From Sedimentibacter sp. zth1 (lineage in GTDB: Bacteria > Bacillota > Clostridia > Tissierellales > Sedimentibacteraceae), in assembly GCF_017352195.1 (NCBI RefSeq), contig NZ_CP071445.1:1860001-1924000 (forward strand): DNA of 64,000 bases. The letters run 5' to 3'. The notes under the pieces were generated by a model. It ran no database searches. It was given only the letters and a program-made list of their open reading frames with translations, and was not told where the DNA came from. A program made the translations under genes and the position numbers. Below, piece after piece: positions 1 to 9,231 of the stretch. Position 1 is the first letter of the stretch, and each line of letters begins with the position of its first letter.

Positions 1-3000
1 CTTCCTTATTTCCATCTTCAAATGAAGGTCTTGATACTATACTTTCAGAATATTTATATAAAGATGGCTTTACAATTTCTTCATCTGTACTTGTAAACTT
101 CCAATTATAACTTGTATCTTTTCCTTCTAATTTGAATGGCATTTTTACAGATTGTGCATCAAATACTGTTTCATCTTTATTTTCAAGATAACACGCATCT
201 AAAGCTCCTTGAAGCTCTTTCTTTAGTGCATCACTAGAAGATTTATCTAAGGCTTTTATAGCAACCTCAAAATCTCTTGTCACAAAAATATCTGTATCAT
301 CATCAATAAGCTTGAGAGTTATAGCTATTTTTTTATCACCATCTTCAAATGAAGGTCTATTAACCTCAGCTCCTATATTATAAGTATTTACATCAAATGA
401 TACTAAACTACTTTTACTACTCCACTCAGTTGTATAATTACTACTATAACCTTCTTTTTTTAATTTAAAATCTTCAGTTATAGAATTTTTATCATTATCA
501 TCATAACTTAAAGTAATAAACTTATCATTTGTAACATAATTAGTATCAATATAACTATTTAATTTAACTTTTACTTCTTTTTCTTCTTTTTCCTTTAAAA
601 ACTTTTCTAATTTTTCATAAATCTCTACAATTTTATTTCCATTTACAATTTTACTTTTTCCGTTTTCACTTAAAGTACTGTAAATATTATTAAGACTTTC
701 TATTTTTCCCTGTTCTAATAAAATATTCTCATCTGTTGTTGGAAGTAAAGCTATTTCATCTTCTAAATATTTTTTACTTACAACTACAATTTTATAAACG
801 CTTTTAGCTTTTGGTGTAGAATAACTATATTTTTTTCCATCTTCAACTTCTATTTTAATTGTTCCACAGCCATTTGTTAAAGCTATATCTTTAGTACTTC
901 CACTAGTTATTTTACTGCTATTAACACTAAGCTCTGCACCTGTATTTTCAAGTATAGGGGTTACTGTTACAGTATCAAGTGTTTTATCTGTTACACACTC
1001 ATACTCTAATGTATTTTTATCAAATGTGATTTCAGCACTTGATAATTTAAGACTTGATAAGTATGCATTATATGCTTTAATCGTTAAATTTAATTCTACT
1101 TGAACTTCATCTACCTTATCAGGATAAACTAAACTTTTTACTTTTGCAGTTAAAGTCACAATTTTATCGTCTTCACCTTGATTAGGTCTCTTTGAAAGTT
1201 TAAATCCTGAATACCCATCAATACTAACAAATGATTTATCAGATGATGAAATCCATTGAATTTCTACATTATCATCAGACTTTTTAGAAGCATAGTTTCC
1301 TGTATTCCATCTTATTGTACCATCTGCATTCACCTTAGCATAGAGCGCTTTTTCAAGATTCTTTGTAACAGCATCCACTGATGTATTTTCGTTTTTAATA
1401 CCATCAAACAAATTATCTTTTATAGTATTAAGATTATTTTTTTCTGCTAAAATATCTTCGTTTGATATTGGAATAACTGTAAATTCAAATGTCTTTTGAA
1501 CTGTAGCACTTTTAATTTGTTTATGTGTTATATTAAGTGTTATAGTTATTATTTTAGGATCTTCTCCAACATTAGGTCTTTCTATAATTATTTTACCTTT
1601 ACCGTTACTTGCTTCTGCTATTAAATTATCACTTGATGTCCAAGTATAATTATAATCATATTGTTTACTTGTATCAGTAGGTTTATTTTTAACTATCTTA
1701 ATGTCTGATTTTACTGTGCTTGAGTTTTCTCCATCTGCATATTCAATATCAGTTTTAGTTAAAATCTCTTTAACTAAATCTATTGCTGCATTTTTTTCAT
1801 CATCAGTAAATTTTTTTATTGTTAAAGTAAACTCTTTTGTTGCTGTAACTTCTTTATTTTCTTTATTAGTTAATGTAAGTGTTACTATAACTGTTTTATC
1901 AACACTTTCGTCTCTATTTACATAAGCATATCCGCTTGTATTCATAATATCTATAATTTTTTCATCACTTGAGGACCACTTATAGCTATATTTAGAACCA
2001 TAGCTTTCTTTATTTAATTTTATTTTAGGTGCAATTATATTATCAAAATCTAAAAAAGTACCATTTTCATAATCTAAAATTGCTTTTTCATCTGTATAAT
2101 TTAAAGATAAATAGTTATCAAGCTCTTTTTGCAAGATAAGATTTATATTAGCTTCAATTACTTCTTGCAATTTAGTATTAAATTCAATAAGTTTTGCACC
2201 ATTTGAAATTTTTGCTTTATTTGTATCATCTAACTTGTTGTACTGTACTAAAAGTTTTTCAACATTATCTTTTTGCGCAAATATAACTTCATCTGTTTCT
2301 GTAATATCAGGAAGTTTAGCTATTTCATCTTCTAAAAATTTCTTGCTGACTATTACAATTTTATATGTTTTTGTCTGAGAAGAATCCTCTGATGAAATAG
2401 TAATATCTGTTGATCCATCTACTAAACTTACAATATGTTGTTCATTTGGATTAACTATTTCCTCATTAATTTTAATTGTAGCACCTACATTTTCAGGTGT
2501 AACAGTTATTTTAGCTTCATTTAAAACATTATCCGTTAGTATGTTATATGTTGTAGCTTTACTATCAAAAGTAAAATCAACACCTTCTATTGTAATACTT
2601 TTTAAATTTGGATTTATAGCCTTTAGTATTAAGTCTAAACTTACTTCATTTCTGCATAATTTTTTCAAATCTTCATTATTAGGATAAATTTCAGCGTATT
2701 TACCTAAAAGCTGACTTGTAAAGCAAGTTTTAAAGGAAATGTTTGTATCCTTATCAGGTCTTTTAGATAATTTCATAGTTACTTCACTAAAATATCCTGA
2801 AGGGTCAAATTTATAGCTATCCTCTGTATCATATGGATCACTTGGATTTGGAAACAAGTCATCAGGTTTAAATCCAGTTCCTGTTTGTGCCTTATAATCA
2901 TAACCCCAAACTAATTTACCATCTTTTTCGTAAACACAATATATGTCATTTAGATTATTTGCTATGTTGTCTTTATCTATGTTATTTCCATCATTTATTC

Positions 3001-5167
3001 CTTCCCATATATTTGCCTTTACTTTTTCCATCAATGCAATTTCTTCATCAATTTCAACTTGTGTAAGAGGTGCTATTGTAAATGGTATTACTTTTTCAAC
3101 TGAAACTCCTTTTTTTGTCATTGTTATTGTCACATTAGCTGTTTTTTTATTTTCACCAATATTTGGTCTTACAACTCTTGCAACATAATTAACAAATCCA
3201 CTTTTAAAAACCTCAAAGCTAAATAAAGATGGATCAGAGCTTTCGTGTGTATAAGTAACATCCTTTGGTATTTGTCTTCTTATATCAGGAACTTTAAAAT
3301 TATATCTTACATTGTTATTTTTATAATCTTCCTGTAAGCTTATTGAGCTATCTTCTATGGCTACATATTCACCGAATTTTTCTATAGTAAAATTTTCTTC
3401 TAAGATTTTACTCAATTCTGCTTTAATGATATCTGTTTCATTTCCTGAAACTGCCTTTATAGTAATTGGAACAATCTTTTCAACTGTAATTGGATCATCA
3501 CTAAAACGATATTTAAATGTTGCAGTAAGACTGGCTTCAGTATCCTCTGTTGGAATTGTAACATTTCCTTTGTATCCGTCTAGCGAGTTGCCCTCAATTT
3601 TTATAAGGTCACTATTAGATTCCCAAGTAATCCATGATTTTTTACTGCCTATTTCACTAGGTAAAATAAGCTGTGTTTTAACATTTTGCAAATCTACATT
3701 CTCATTTTTTATAGCATCCTCAGTCAATAAGTTTACATCTTGTTCAGTCATAAACTTAATTATCTTATCATTATCTAATGGAATAACAGCTATAATAGCG
3801 GACTCTTGTTCAACTGTATTTAGATTAAATTTAAAATTTACATTTACTTGTGCCACTTTGTTGTTTGTATTAGATGTATTGTCATACCAATTATCTATGT
3901 TTCCATTTGCACCAATGTATATAACAAAGCTACTTTCTTCTGAACCAATATTGTTTGCTGAAACAAATTCTACTTTAACATCACTTCTACCTTTTTTAGC
4001 AAGTGTAGAATTTAATAAAGTTACAACATTTATATCAGTGCCATATACAGGATGAATAGCACTTAAACTTTTAATAACATTTTTTAAATCAGTTTCTGTT
4101 TCTTCTAAAGTATAAGGTTTTACCTGTAATTTAAATTCTTTATTTACAGAAGCAAAGCCTTTTTTTATTGTAGCAGTAAGCGTAACTTCCAAATTTTTAT
4201 CAGAAGGATATGCTGGCCTATTTACTACTCCATTTGATGAAATTATACTTTCATCTGAGCTTGACCATTCTATGATAGTTTTTCTGCTTTCACCTCTATT
4301 AACAAGTTCAAGCTGATCTATTGCTACTATATTTTCATTTATATTTTTTATTGTTAATAATTCTTTATCAGCATTAACTACTGCTAAATCAGCATCTATT
4401 GCTCCACCGCTTGTAACTTTTACAACAGCATATGGACGTGATATTTGTTCCTTACCGTTTACCACATTTTTAGATGTAGCTGATAATATATATGTACCTG
4501 CTTTATCAAAAAAGATTTCTGCAATTCCTTCACTATTAGTAGAACTACTTGTTTCTATTGTTGCTTTATTAACATTCACAACAGATTTTATTATTTTCGC
4601 ACCATTAACAGGACTAACATTACTTGATAAATCACCCATTGAAGCATCATCTTTTAACAATTTAACTTCAAATGGCGTATTTATTGCTGTTTCATACTCA
4701 ACATGCTCAAAATACGAATATACTGTATTAACACTACCATAATAAATAGCATAAAATTCAATACTATCCCCTGGTTGCACTATATATTGGTTGGCATTAG
4801 CCCCTGTAGATGCATCAAGCATTGGAAGTTTCCCGTTAACTCTAAACATCCAATATACATCTTTGCTATTTTTGTCAGGGTAACCATTAATTTTAGATAT
4901 CATATCTATGCCATCAACAGTTGCCACCTTTTTCAAAACATCATATGCTGTCTCTCCCTGAGTAAAATTAATTGTAGTAGATGATACATCTGTTTCACCA
5001 ATTCTTTCTACTCTTATTGTTGCAGTTTGTGAACTATTTGCAACTTCCGATGCCATTGCCTCGTATGTACTACCTGGTAAAAAACCACTAAATACCATAC
5101 CAAGCACAAGCATCATAACAATAATTCTTTGTATTGCCTGTTTTCTCAATTTCTGTCTCTCCTTCAT
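1..5167 (-). CDS. Giant secreted DUF4430/Ig-repeat surface protein (C-terminus beyond window)
   Basis: The frame is open from the left edge to an ATG at 5167, giving more than 1,720 codons with no end inside the window. A signal peptide (basic start, hydrophobic segment VMMLVLGMVFSGFL) precedes a DUF4430 domain at about residues 45-135, recognised by QGETAYDVL, YWMFRVNG and VQPGDSIEFYAIYYG. This family is related to the beta domain of transcobalamin. Many atypical bacterial Ig repeats follow (W-x-SSD...G-x-V-x-RP...VTLTATI-x-KG). Two cadherin-like beta-sandwich domains occur near 2630 and 1075. The upstream cobalamin riboswitch supports a role in capturing corrinoid at the cell surface; that role is inferred. 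The cell-wall anchor, if any, is outside the window. Translation may begin at TTG 5149 rather than ATG 5167. Confidence 0.85.
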   Translation of the reverse strand, partial: MKERQKLRKQAIQRIIVMMLVLGMVFSGFLPGSTYEAMASEVANSSQTATIRVERIGETDVSSTTINFTQGETAYDVLKKVATVDGIDMISKINGYPDKNSKDVYWMFRVNGKLPMLDASTGANANQYIVQPGDSIEFYAIYYGSVNTVYSYFEHVEYETAINTPFEVKLLKDDASMGDLSSNVSPVNGAKIIKSVVNVNKATIETSSSTNSEGIAEIFFDKAGTYILSATSKNVVNGKEQISRPYAVVKVTSGGAIDADLAVVNADKELLTIKNINENIVAIDQLELVNRGESRKTIIEWSSSDESIISSNGVVNRPAYPSDKNLEVTLTATIKKGFASVNKEFKLQVKPYTLEETETDLKNVIKSLSAIHPVYGTDINVVTLLNSTLAKKGRSDVKVEFVSANNIGSEESSFVIYIGANGNIDNWYDNTSNTNNKVAQVNVNFKFNLNTVEQESAIIAVIPLDNDKIIKFMTEQDVNLLTEDAIKNENVDLQNVKTQLILPSEIGSKKSWITWESNSDLIKIEGNSLDGYKGNVTIPTEDTEASLTATFKYRFSDDPITVEKIVPITIKAVSGNETDIIKAELSKILEENFTIEKFGEYVAIEDSSISLQEDYKNNNVRYNFKVPDIRRQIPKDVTYTHESSDPSLFSFEVFKSGFVNYVARVVRPNIGENKKTANVTITMTKKGVSVEKVIPFTIAPLTQVEIDEEIALMEKVKANIWEGINDGNNIDKDNIANNLNDIYCVYEKDGKLVWGYDYKAQTGTGFKPDDLFPNPSDPYDTEDSYKFDPSGYFSEVTMKLSKRPDKDTNISFKTCFTSQLLGKYAEIYPNNEDLKKLCRNEVSLDLILKAINPNLKSITIEGVDFTFDSKATTYNILTDNVLNEAKITVTPENVGATIKINEEIVNPNEQHIVSLVDGSTDITISSEDSSQTKTYKIVIVSKKFLEDEIAKLPDITETDEVIFAQKDNVEKLLVQYNKLDDTNKAKISNGAKLIEFNTKLQEVIEANINLILQKELDNYLSLNYTDEKAILDYENGTFLDFDNIIAPKIKLNKESYGSKYSYKWSSSDEKIIDIMNTSGYAYVNRDESVDKTVIVTLTLTNKENKEVTATKEFTLTIKKFTDDEKNAAIDLVKEILTKTDIEYADGENSSTVKSDIKIVKNKPTDTSKQYDYNYTWTSSDNLIAEASNGKGKIIIERPNVGEDPKIITITLNITHKQIKSATVQKTFEFTVIPISNEDILAEKNNLNTIKDNLFDGIKNENTSVDAVTKNLEKALYAKVNADGTIRWNTGNYASKKSDDNVEIQWISSSDKSFVSIDGYSGFKLSKRPNQGEDDKIVTLTAKVKSLVYPDKVDEVQVELNLTIKAYNAYLSSLKLSSAEITFDKNTLEYECVTDKTLDTVTVTPILENTGAELSVNSSKITSGSTKDIALTNGCGTIKIEVEDGKKYSYSTPKAKSVYKIVVVSKKYLEDEIALLPTTDENILLEQGKIESLNNIYSTLSENGKSKIVNGNKIVEIYEKLEKFLKEKEEKEVKVKLNSYIDTNYVTNDKFITLSYDDNDKNSITEDFKLKKEGYSSNYTTEWSSKSSLVSFDVNTYNIGAEVNRPSFEDGDKKIAITLKLIDDDTDIFVTRDFEVAIKALDKSSSDALKKELQGALDACYLENKDETVFDAQSVKMPFKLEGKDTSYNWKFTSTDEEIVKPSLYKYSESIVSRPSFEDGNKE
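5147..5164 (-). promoter_or_regulatory. Alternative ribosome binding site and TTG start of the giant protein
   Basis: AAGGAGA lies at 5164-5158, inside the first codons after ATG 5167, and is followed eight bases later by an in-frame TTG at 5149-5147. No purine-rich site precedes the ATG itself. The TTG start gives MRKQAIQRIIVMML, still a normal signal peptide. Confidence 0.55.
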
Positions 5168-5213
5168 AATTATTAATTTATTATTTATATAAAAAGGCTT
5201 AACCTTAAAATAT

Positions 5214-5310
5214 CGCAGTCTCTCACATAAATTTGGTTCTCGTTCACCCTAAAAAACAGGGTGCAGATCTCTTGACCTACCAACCATTTTCTTTTGAAAA
5301 TGGGGTTAGG
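5214..5310 (-). repeat. Structured repeat element, leader copy
   Basis: Read on the minus strand it has CCTAACCCCATTTTC, a 4-base loop, then GAAAATGGTTGGTAGGTCA, and later ACCAAATTTATGTGAGAG. It matches the elements beside the rRNA operons at 45 and 55 kb. The first stem is changed on both sides (TTTTC with GAAAA instead of TTTG with CAAA), so pairing is kept. The middle part differs and forms its own hairpin, CACCCT/AGGGTG. It sits between the riboswitch terminator and the start codon. Confidence 0.75.
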
Positions 5311-5314
5311 GCAT

Positions 5315-5349
5315 AAAAAAAAGGGCTGTAGCAAAATTGCTACAGTCCG
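5315..5349 (-). terminator. Riboswitch expression-platform terminator
   Basis: GGACTGTAGCA, loop, TGCTACAGCCC and then eight T on the minus strand. It lies about 70 bases after the cobalamin aptamer and 150 bases before the gene, so the riboswitch probably acts by premature transcription termination. Confidence 0.85.
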
Positions 5350-5416
5350 TATTTACTGTATAAGTAATAATGAGTAGACGCACTCTACCCTAATAGCTAC
5401 CAATTACCCGTTGGAC

Positions 5417-5600
5417 TATGTTATATTCTATGCAGGTCTTCTGGCTAACGACTCATCATCTTTTTCACCTTCCCAAGGTTAACACCTCAGTGGTATATTT
5501 GCTTAAGCAAAATTTGAAAAAGACTCCTCGTATACAGCGGCGGGACCGCATCGGATTTTCACCGATTTCCCTCTTAGCCACCAATATATGGTGGAACATA
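5417..5600 (-). promoter_or_regulatory. Cobalamin (B12) riboswitch
   Basis: The minus strand shows the core signatures of the adenosylcobalamin/cobalamin aptamer: GGGAA followed by GGTGAAAATCCGATGCGGTCCCGCC (5573-5540 area), the GCCACTG-like box seen as ACCACTGAGG, and the 3' motif GCCAGAAGACCTGC at 5444-5431. TATGTT (5600-5595) can close the outer stem with AACATA (5422-5417). A promoter lies just upstream and an intrinsic terminator downstream. In known members B12 binding lowers expression of the downstream gene, here the DUF4430 surface protein. Confidence 0.93.
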
Positions 5601-5625
5601 AAATATTTATTAATTTGTCAAATCA

Positions 5626-5654
5626 ATGCTACCATCTTTAGAAATGATTGTCAA
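5626..5654 (-). promoter_or_regulatory. Promoter for the riboswitch transcript
   Basis: TTGACA at 5654-5649, a 17-base spacer and TAGCAT at 5631-5626 on the minus strand. It would start RNA about 20 bases before the aptamer. Confidence 0.7.
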
Positions 5655-5779
5655 CCTTCATTTTTAATTATTTATTATAAACTAAATTCTTTTCCACATC
5701 ATCATAATTTGTACACTGCGCTATAAACCAATCGTAAATTCTGCTAAAAGCATTGATTATTACAGTTATAAATGATATT

Positions 5780-5801
5780 ATAGTATATACGTATATACTA
5801 T
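5780..5801. promoter_or_regulatory. Perfect 22-bp palindrome in a divergent intergenic region
   Basis: ATAGTATATAC is followed at once by its exact reverse complement. It lies between the minus-strand riboswitch transcript and the plus-strand chemoreceptor gene. It could be an operator; low sequence complexity makes chance possible. A second hairpin (CACCTAT ACAA ATAGGTG) lies nearer the chemoreceptor start. Confidence 0.35.
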
Positions 5802-5958
5802 TTAGTTTTATAATCATAATCCTTAAAAAAGAATTTAATAACAGTCTATAGACTTATACCCTACAATTATTTGTAAGGTTATTACATAACAACACCTATA
5901 CAAATAGGTGATTACATAAATAAGACATTTTAATATACAAATTCGGAGGAGAATAATT

Positions 5959-8085
5959 ATGAAAAAATCGCACAAATTTAACGTAAAAGATAAAAAACTT
6001 GCAACAAAATTATCCATATTTATTGGAACTTTAACAATTGTTATCTTTTTCATTATGAACTTCTTTTCACTCACGGTTAGCGGAAAACACTTAAGACAGT
6101 CAATTGACAGAGAATTTACCGGTATGTGTAATCAGAATGTATTGAAAATTCAAAACATTTTAGATGGCTGTTCTTCTATTGCTAATTCTACAAGTGACAG
6201 TTTACAAGTTATGTATCAATCGAATGATACAATAACTTTATCGGAAGGAGACACAAAAGCACAATATATCAGTAAGGTAAACAAACAACCTTTATCACAA
6301 AGCAGATATGATGCAGAAAATGTACTATTAAATGCAATCTGGTCAGCCGTTGAAGATAATGAAGGTATAGTAGGTGCAGGTGTATTCTTTGAACAAAACG
6401 CTTTTGCAAAAAATATAAAAGAATATGCTCCTTATGTTATGGAGGAAAACGTTACTAATAGAACAGTTGATCGTTATACATATAGTTATTTTAAAAATAA
6501 AGACTATTATGTAGATGCAAAAGCAAAAGAAACTATGAATTTTAGTGATGCGTATGTGGATTCAAACGGAATTGCAATGTTTTCTGTTTCATATCCTATT
6601 ATTTATAATGGTCAATTTAAAGGTATAGTGCTTTTGGACTTAAAAAGCGATATTTTCAATATAATTGATATTAAAAACAATAACTATAAGTCAATGTATG
6701 TAAATTTATTGAATAATAATAATAATATTCTTTACAGTACTCATACAAGTGTTATCGGAAAAAATTTCAATGAAACTGTTGACCAAAACACTTTCAACAA
6801 TATTACTGGTGAATTAAAAAACAAATCGCACTTTTCAATTGAAACAAGCAGTGGAAAAGATAAAAAAACAAGATTTTTTACCCCTATTAATGTGGGAACG
6901 GAAACTTGGTGGGTGCAATCTGCCCTTTTATCAAGTGAGTATAATTCATTTATGTCACTAATGACAATAGTGATGATTGTTATTTCAGTAACATCTTTTG
7001 TAGTATTGATTGTAGTTATGGTTATACTTCTTAAAAAAATGCTTAAACCTGTTGATGCAATAGTTGAAGCAGCTAAAAAGATTGAGCGTGGTGATTTGAA
7101 TATTGAACTTGAAGTAAAATATCAAGATGAGATTGGTATTTTATCATCTACGTTTAATGAAATGGCTCAAAACCTTAAAACAATCATTAAAGACATTTCC
7201 TATATATTGAATGAAATGTCTAAAGGTAATTTACAAATAGAAAGCGAAAATATAAAATATTACGTAGGTGATTATAAAGCCATTATTAATGGAATAAACA
7301 CAATTACTATGAATTTAAATTCTACTTTAAATGAAATTAATATAGTTTCAGACCAAGTAAATTCAGGAGCGGAGCAAGTATCATGTGCTGCGCAGGCTCT
7401 TTCACAAGGTGCAACCGAGCAGGCATCTTCTGTTGAAGAACTATCAGCAACAATGACAGAAATTACTGATAAAATTAAGCATAATGCAGAAAAGGCTGGA
7501 ACAGCAAATACTCTTTCCCAAGAGGCAGGAAATGAAGTTGTTATTAGCAATCAAAAGATGAAAGAAATGTCATGTGCTATGTACGATATTAAAGAAAAGT
7601 CCACTGAAATCGGAAAGATTATCAAAACAATTGATGATATTGCATTTCAAACTAACATACTTGCCCTTAATGCAGCAGTTGAGGCAGCTCGTGCAGGTTC
7701 AGCAGGTCAAGGCTTTACCGTTGTTGCAGATGAGGTTCGTAACCTCGCACAAAAATCTGCAGAAGCCGCAAAAAATACTACTATTTTGATTGAAGATGCT
7801 GTTGAAGCAATTGAAAATGGTTCAACTCTTACAGAAGAGGCAGAAAAGGCTCTTATTATAGTAGCAGAAAAGACAGGTGAAGTGAAAGAATTGATAAATG
7901 AAATTTCTAATAATTCACAGGAACAAGCAAATGGTGTTGAACAAGTATCCTTAGGTATTGAACAAATTTCAGCTGTAGTTCAGACAAACTCTGCTACCTC
8001 TGAAGAAAGTGCAGCAGCTTCAGAAGAACTTTCTGGACAATCCAATATGCTTCAAGAACTTTTTAGACAGTTTAAACTTCGTTAA
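5959..8085 (+). CDS. Methyl-accepting chemotaxis protein with extracellular Cache-type sensor
   Basis: 708 residues. A cytoplasmic N-terminus, TM1 (about 19-40), a roughly 290-residue extracellular domain of the dCache kind, TM2 (about 333-358), a HAMP region (about 355-410) and a long methyl-accepting signalling domain. The highly conserved hairpin tip reads [18 protein letters not shown], then [20 protein letters not shown]. It would signal to CheA/CheW at the inner face of the membrane; none of those genes is nearby. There is no C-terminal CheR-docking pentapeptide. GGAGGAG ten bases before the ATG fixes the start. The ligand is unknown. A terminator follows, so it is probably monocistronic. 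Confidence 0.95.
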   Translation: MKKSHKFNVKDKKLATKLSIFIGTLTIVIFFIMNFFSLTVSGKHLRQSIDREFTGMCNQNVLKIQNILDGCSSIANSTSDSLQVMYQSNDTITLSEGDTKAQYISKVNKQPLSQSRYDAENVLLNAIWSAVEDNEGIVGAGVFFEQNAFAKNIKEYAPYVMEENVTNRTVDRYTYSYFKNKDYYVDAKAKETMNFSDAYVDSNGIAMFSVSYPIIYNGQFKGIVLLDLKSDIFNIIDIKNNNYKSMYVNLLNNNNNILYSTHTSVIGKNFNETVDQNTFNNITGELKNKSHFSIETSSGKDKKTRFFTPINVGTETWWVQSALLSSEYNSFMSLMTIVMIVISVTSFVVLIVVMVILLKKMLKPVDAIVEAAKKIERGDLNIELEVKYQDEIGILSSTFNEMAQNLKTIIKDISYILNEMSKGNLQIESENIKYYVGDYKAIINGINTITMNLNSTLNEINIVSDQVNSGAEQVSCAAQALSQGATEQASSVEELSATMTEITDKIKHNAEKAGTANTLSQEAGNEVVISNQKMKEMSCAMYDIKEKSTEIGKIIKTIDDIAFQTNILALNAAVEAARAGSAGQGFTVVADEVRNLAQKSAEAAKNTTILIEDAVEAIENGSTLTEEAEKALIIVAEKTGEVKELINEISNNSQEQANGVEQVSLGIEQISAVVQTNSATSEESAAASEELSGQSNMLQELFRQFKLR

Positions 8086-8119
8086 TATTAATGCCACGTA
8101 TTTAAACAATTAAAAATTT

Positions 8120-8160
8120 ACGGACAAGCTATAAAACATACTTAGAGCTTGTCCGTTTCT
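8120..8160 (+). terminator. Terminator of the chemoreceptor gene
   Basis: ACGGACAAGCT pairs with AGCTTGTCCGT around a 15-base loop and is followed by TTTCT. Confidence 0.75.
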
Positions 8161-8164
8161 ACGC

Positions 8165-8191
8165 AAAAAAAAAGTAGCTTTTACAAGCTAC
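8165..8191 (-). terminator. Terminator overlapping the end of the amidotransferase gene
   Basis: On the minus strand GTAGCTTGTAAAAGCTAC is followed by nine T. The stem contains the stop codon of the gene ending at 8181, so the 3' UTR is very short. Confidence 0.8.
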
Positions 8192-8897
8192 CCTTCTCAT
8201 TATTAAAAAATACTTTAAATATATTTAGAAAATCTTCATATTTTTCTGATAAACTCTCTGGGTGCCATTGAACACACAATATATTGCCATCCTCTGATTC
8301 AACTGCCTCAATAATTCCATCTTTTGATTTAGCTGAGATTTTTAAACCTCTGCCTACAATTTTGATAGCTTGATGGTGAAATGAATTCACTCTAACAATA
8401 TCTTTTTTTAATATATTGTGAAGTAATGTATCCTCTAATATTTCTACATCATGATACAATAAATCATTGCTAATGTTTGACGGACTATGTCCATTAACAT
8501 CCTTTAACTGTTTGTATATATCCTGATATAATGTTCCACCCATAATTGCATTAATAAATTGGCATCCTCTGCAAATACCTAACAATGGTATCTTGTTTTC
8601 AATTGCCTTTTTTATCAAAATAGACTCTGTTAAGTCTCTGTCTGGGCTTAATCTACCAAGTTCCTGTATTGGCTGTTCTTTGTAATATTCAGGATTTATA
8701 TCCTCTCCACCACTTATAATTAACCCATCAACTAAATTTAAATACTTATCTAAAACCTTTTCATCACTTGTTATTGGAATAATAATAGGTATATAACCCA
8801 TCCTTATAACTGCTTTAATGTAGTCATAGTCTAGACACATATATGGATTGTTATTTTTATTTTCAATAAATGATGTTACTCCTATTTTAAAATTCAA
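8181..8897 (-). CDS. Gamma-glutamyl-gamma-aminobutyrate hydrolase family (class I glutamine amidotransferase)
   Basis: About 238 residues, typical for the PuuD/peptidase C26 family, which hydrolyses gamma-glutamyl amides. Visible motifs are the oxyanion/strand region GLIISGGEDINPEYY, the nucleophile elbow GICRGCQ (catalytic Cys) and the C-terminal QWHPES (His and Glu of the triad). The substrate cannot be read; no putrescine pathway genes are adjacent. A GTG at 8906 is possible but overlaps the Shine-Dalgarno sequence AGGTGA; TTG at 8897, giving MNFKIGVTS, is better spaced. It converges with the chemoreceptor gene. Confidence 0.9.
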   Translation of the reverse strand: MNFKIGVTSFIENKNNNPYMCLDYDYIKAVIRMGYIPIIIPITSDEKVLDKYLNLVDGLIISGGEDINPEYYKEQPIQELGRLSPDRDLTESILIKKAIENKIPLLGICRGCQFINAIMGGTLYQDIYKQLKDVNGHSPSNISNDLLYHDVEILEDTLLHNILKKDIVRVNSFHHQAIKIVGRGLKISAKSKDGIIEAVESEDGNILCVQWHPESLSEKYEDFLNIFKVFFNNEKGSL

Positions 8898-8920
8898 TCT
8901 GCTCACCTCATTATGTAAAT

Positions 8921-9103
8921 ATTTCTATTATTTTAACACATATTGATGTGGCTGTAAATAACAGTATTAAACAAATTTCTACTCAAAAATCTGAATTAAT
9001 TTCTACTGTATTGGTTAAAACAAATAAGGCAACATAACAATCAAGTGTATTGATTAGTTTACTGGTTGCTGTTCTATTTATTCTATAGCATTTTTTATAA
9101 CAT
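8921..9103 (+). pseudogene. Possible decayed membrane-protein fragment
   Basis: One plus-strand frame reads IDVAVNNSIKQISTQKSEL, then a TAA at 9035, a hydrophobic run SSVLISLLVAVLFIL and a TAG at 9086. Polar helix followed by a membrane segment resembles the end of a sensor or chemoreceptor input domain. With two in-frame stops and no start it would be a remnant. The rest of the 8898-9231 gap is AT-rich with no other recognisable feature. Confidence 0.3.
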
Positions 9104-9231
9104 TTTTTGTTTTTTTGTATATATTTGAATTAAAGTTTTATAATAATATCAATATATATTAGTCCATACATGAAAGGATAAAGAATGACTTTACAAATGT
9201 GTAATATACCAAAGAAAGCTGAGGAAAATAG

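Noticed and set aside
3357-4055. 232-codon plus-strand frame opposite the giant protein
   Set aside because: It is antisense to a frame with clear domain repeats and lacks any recognisable protein feature.
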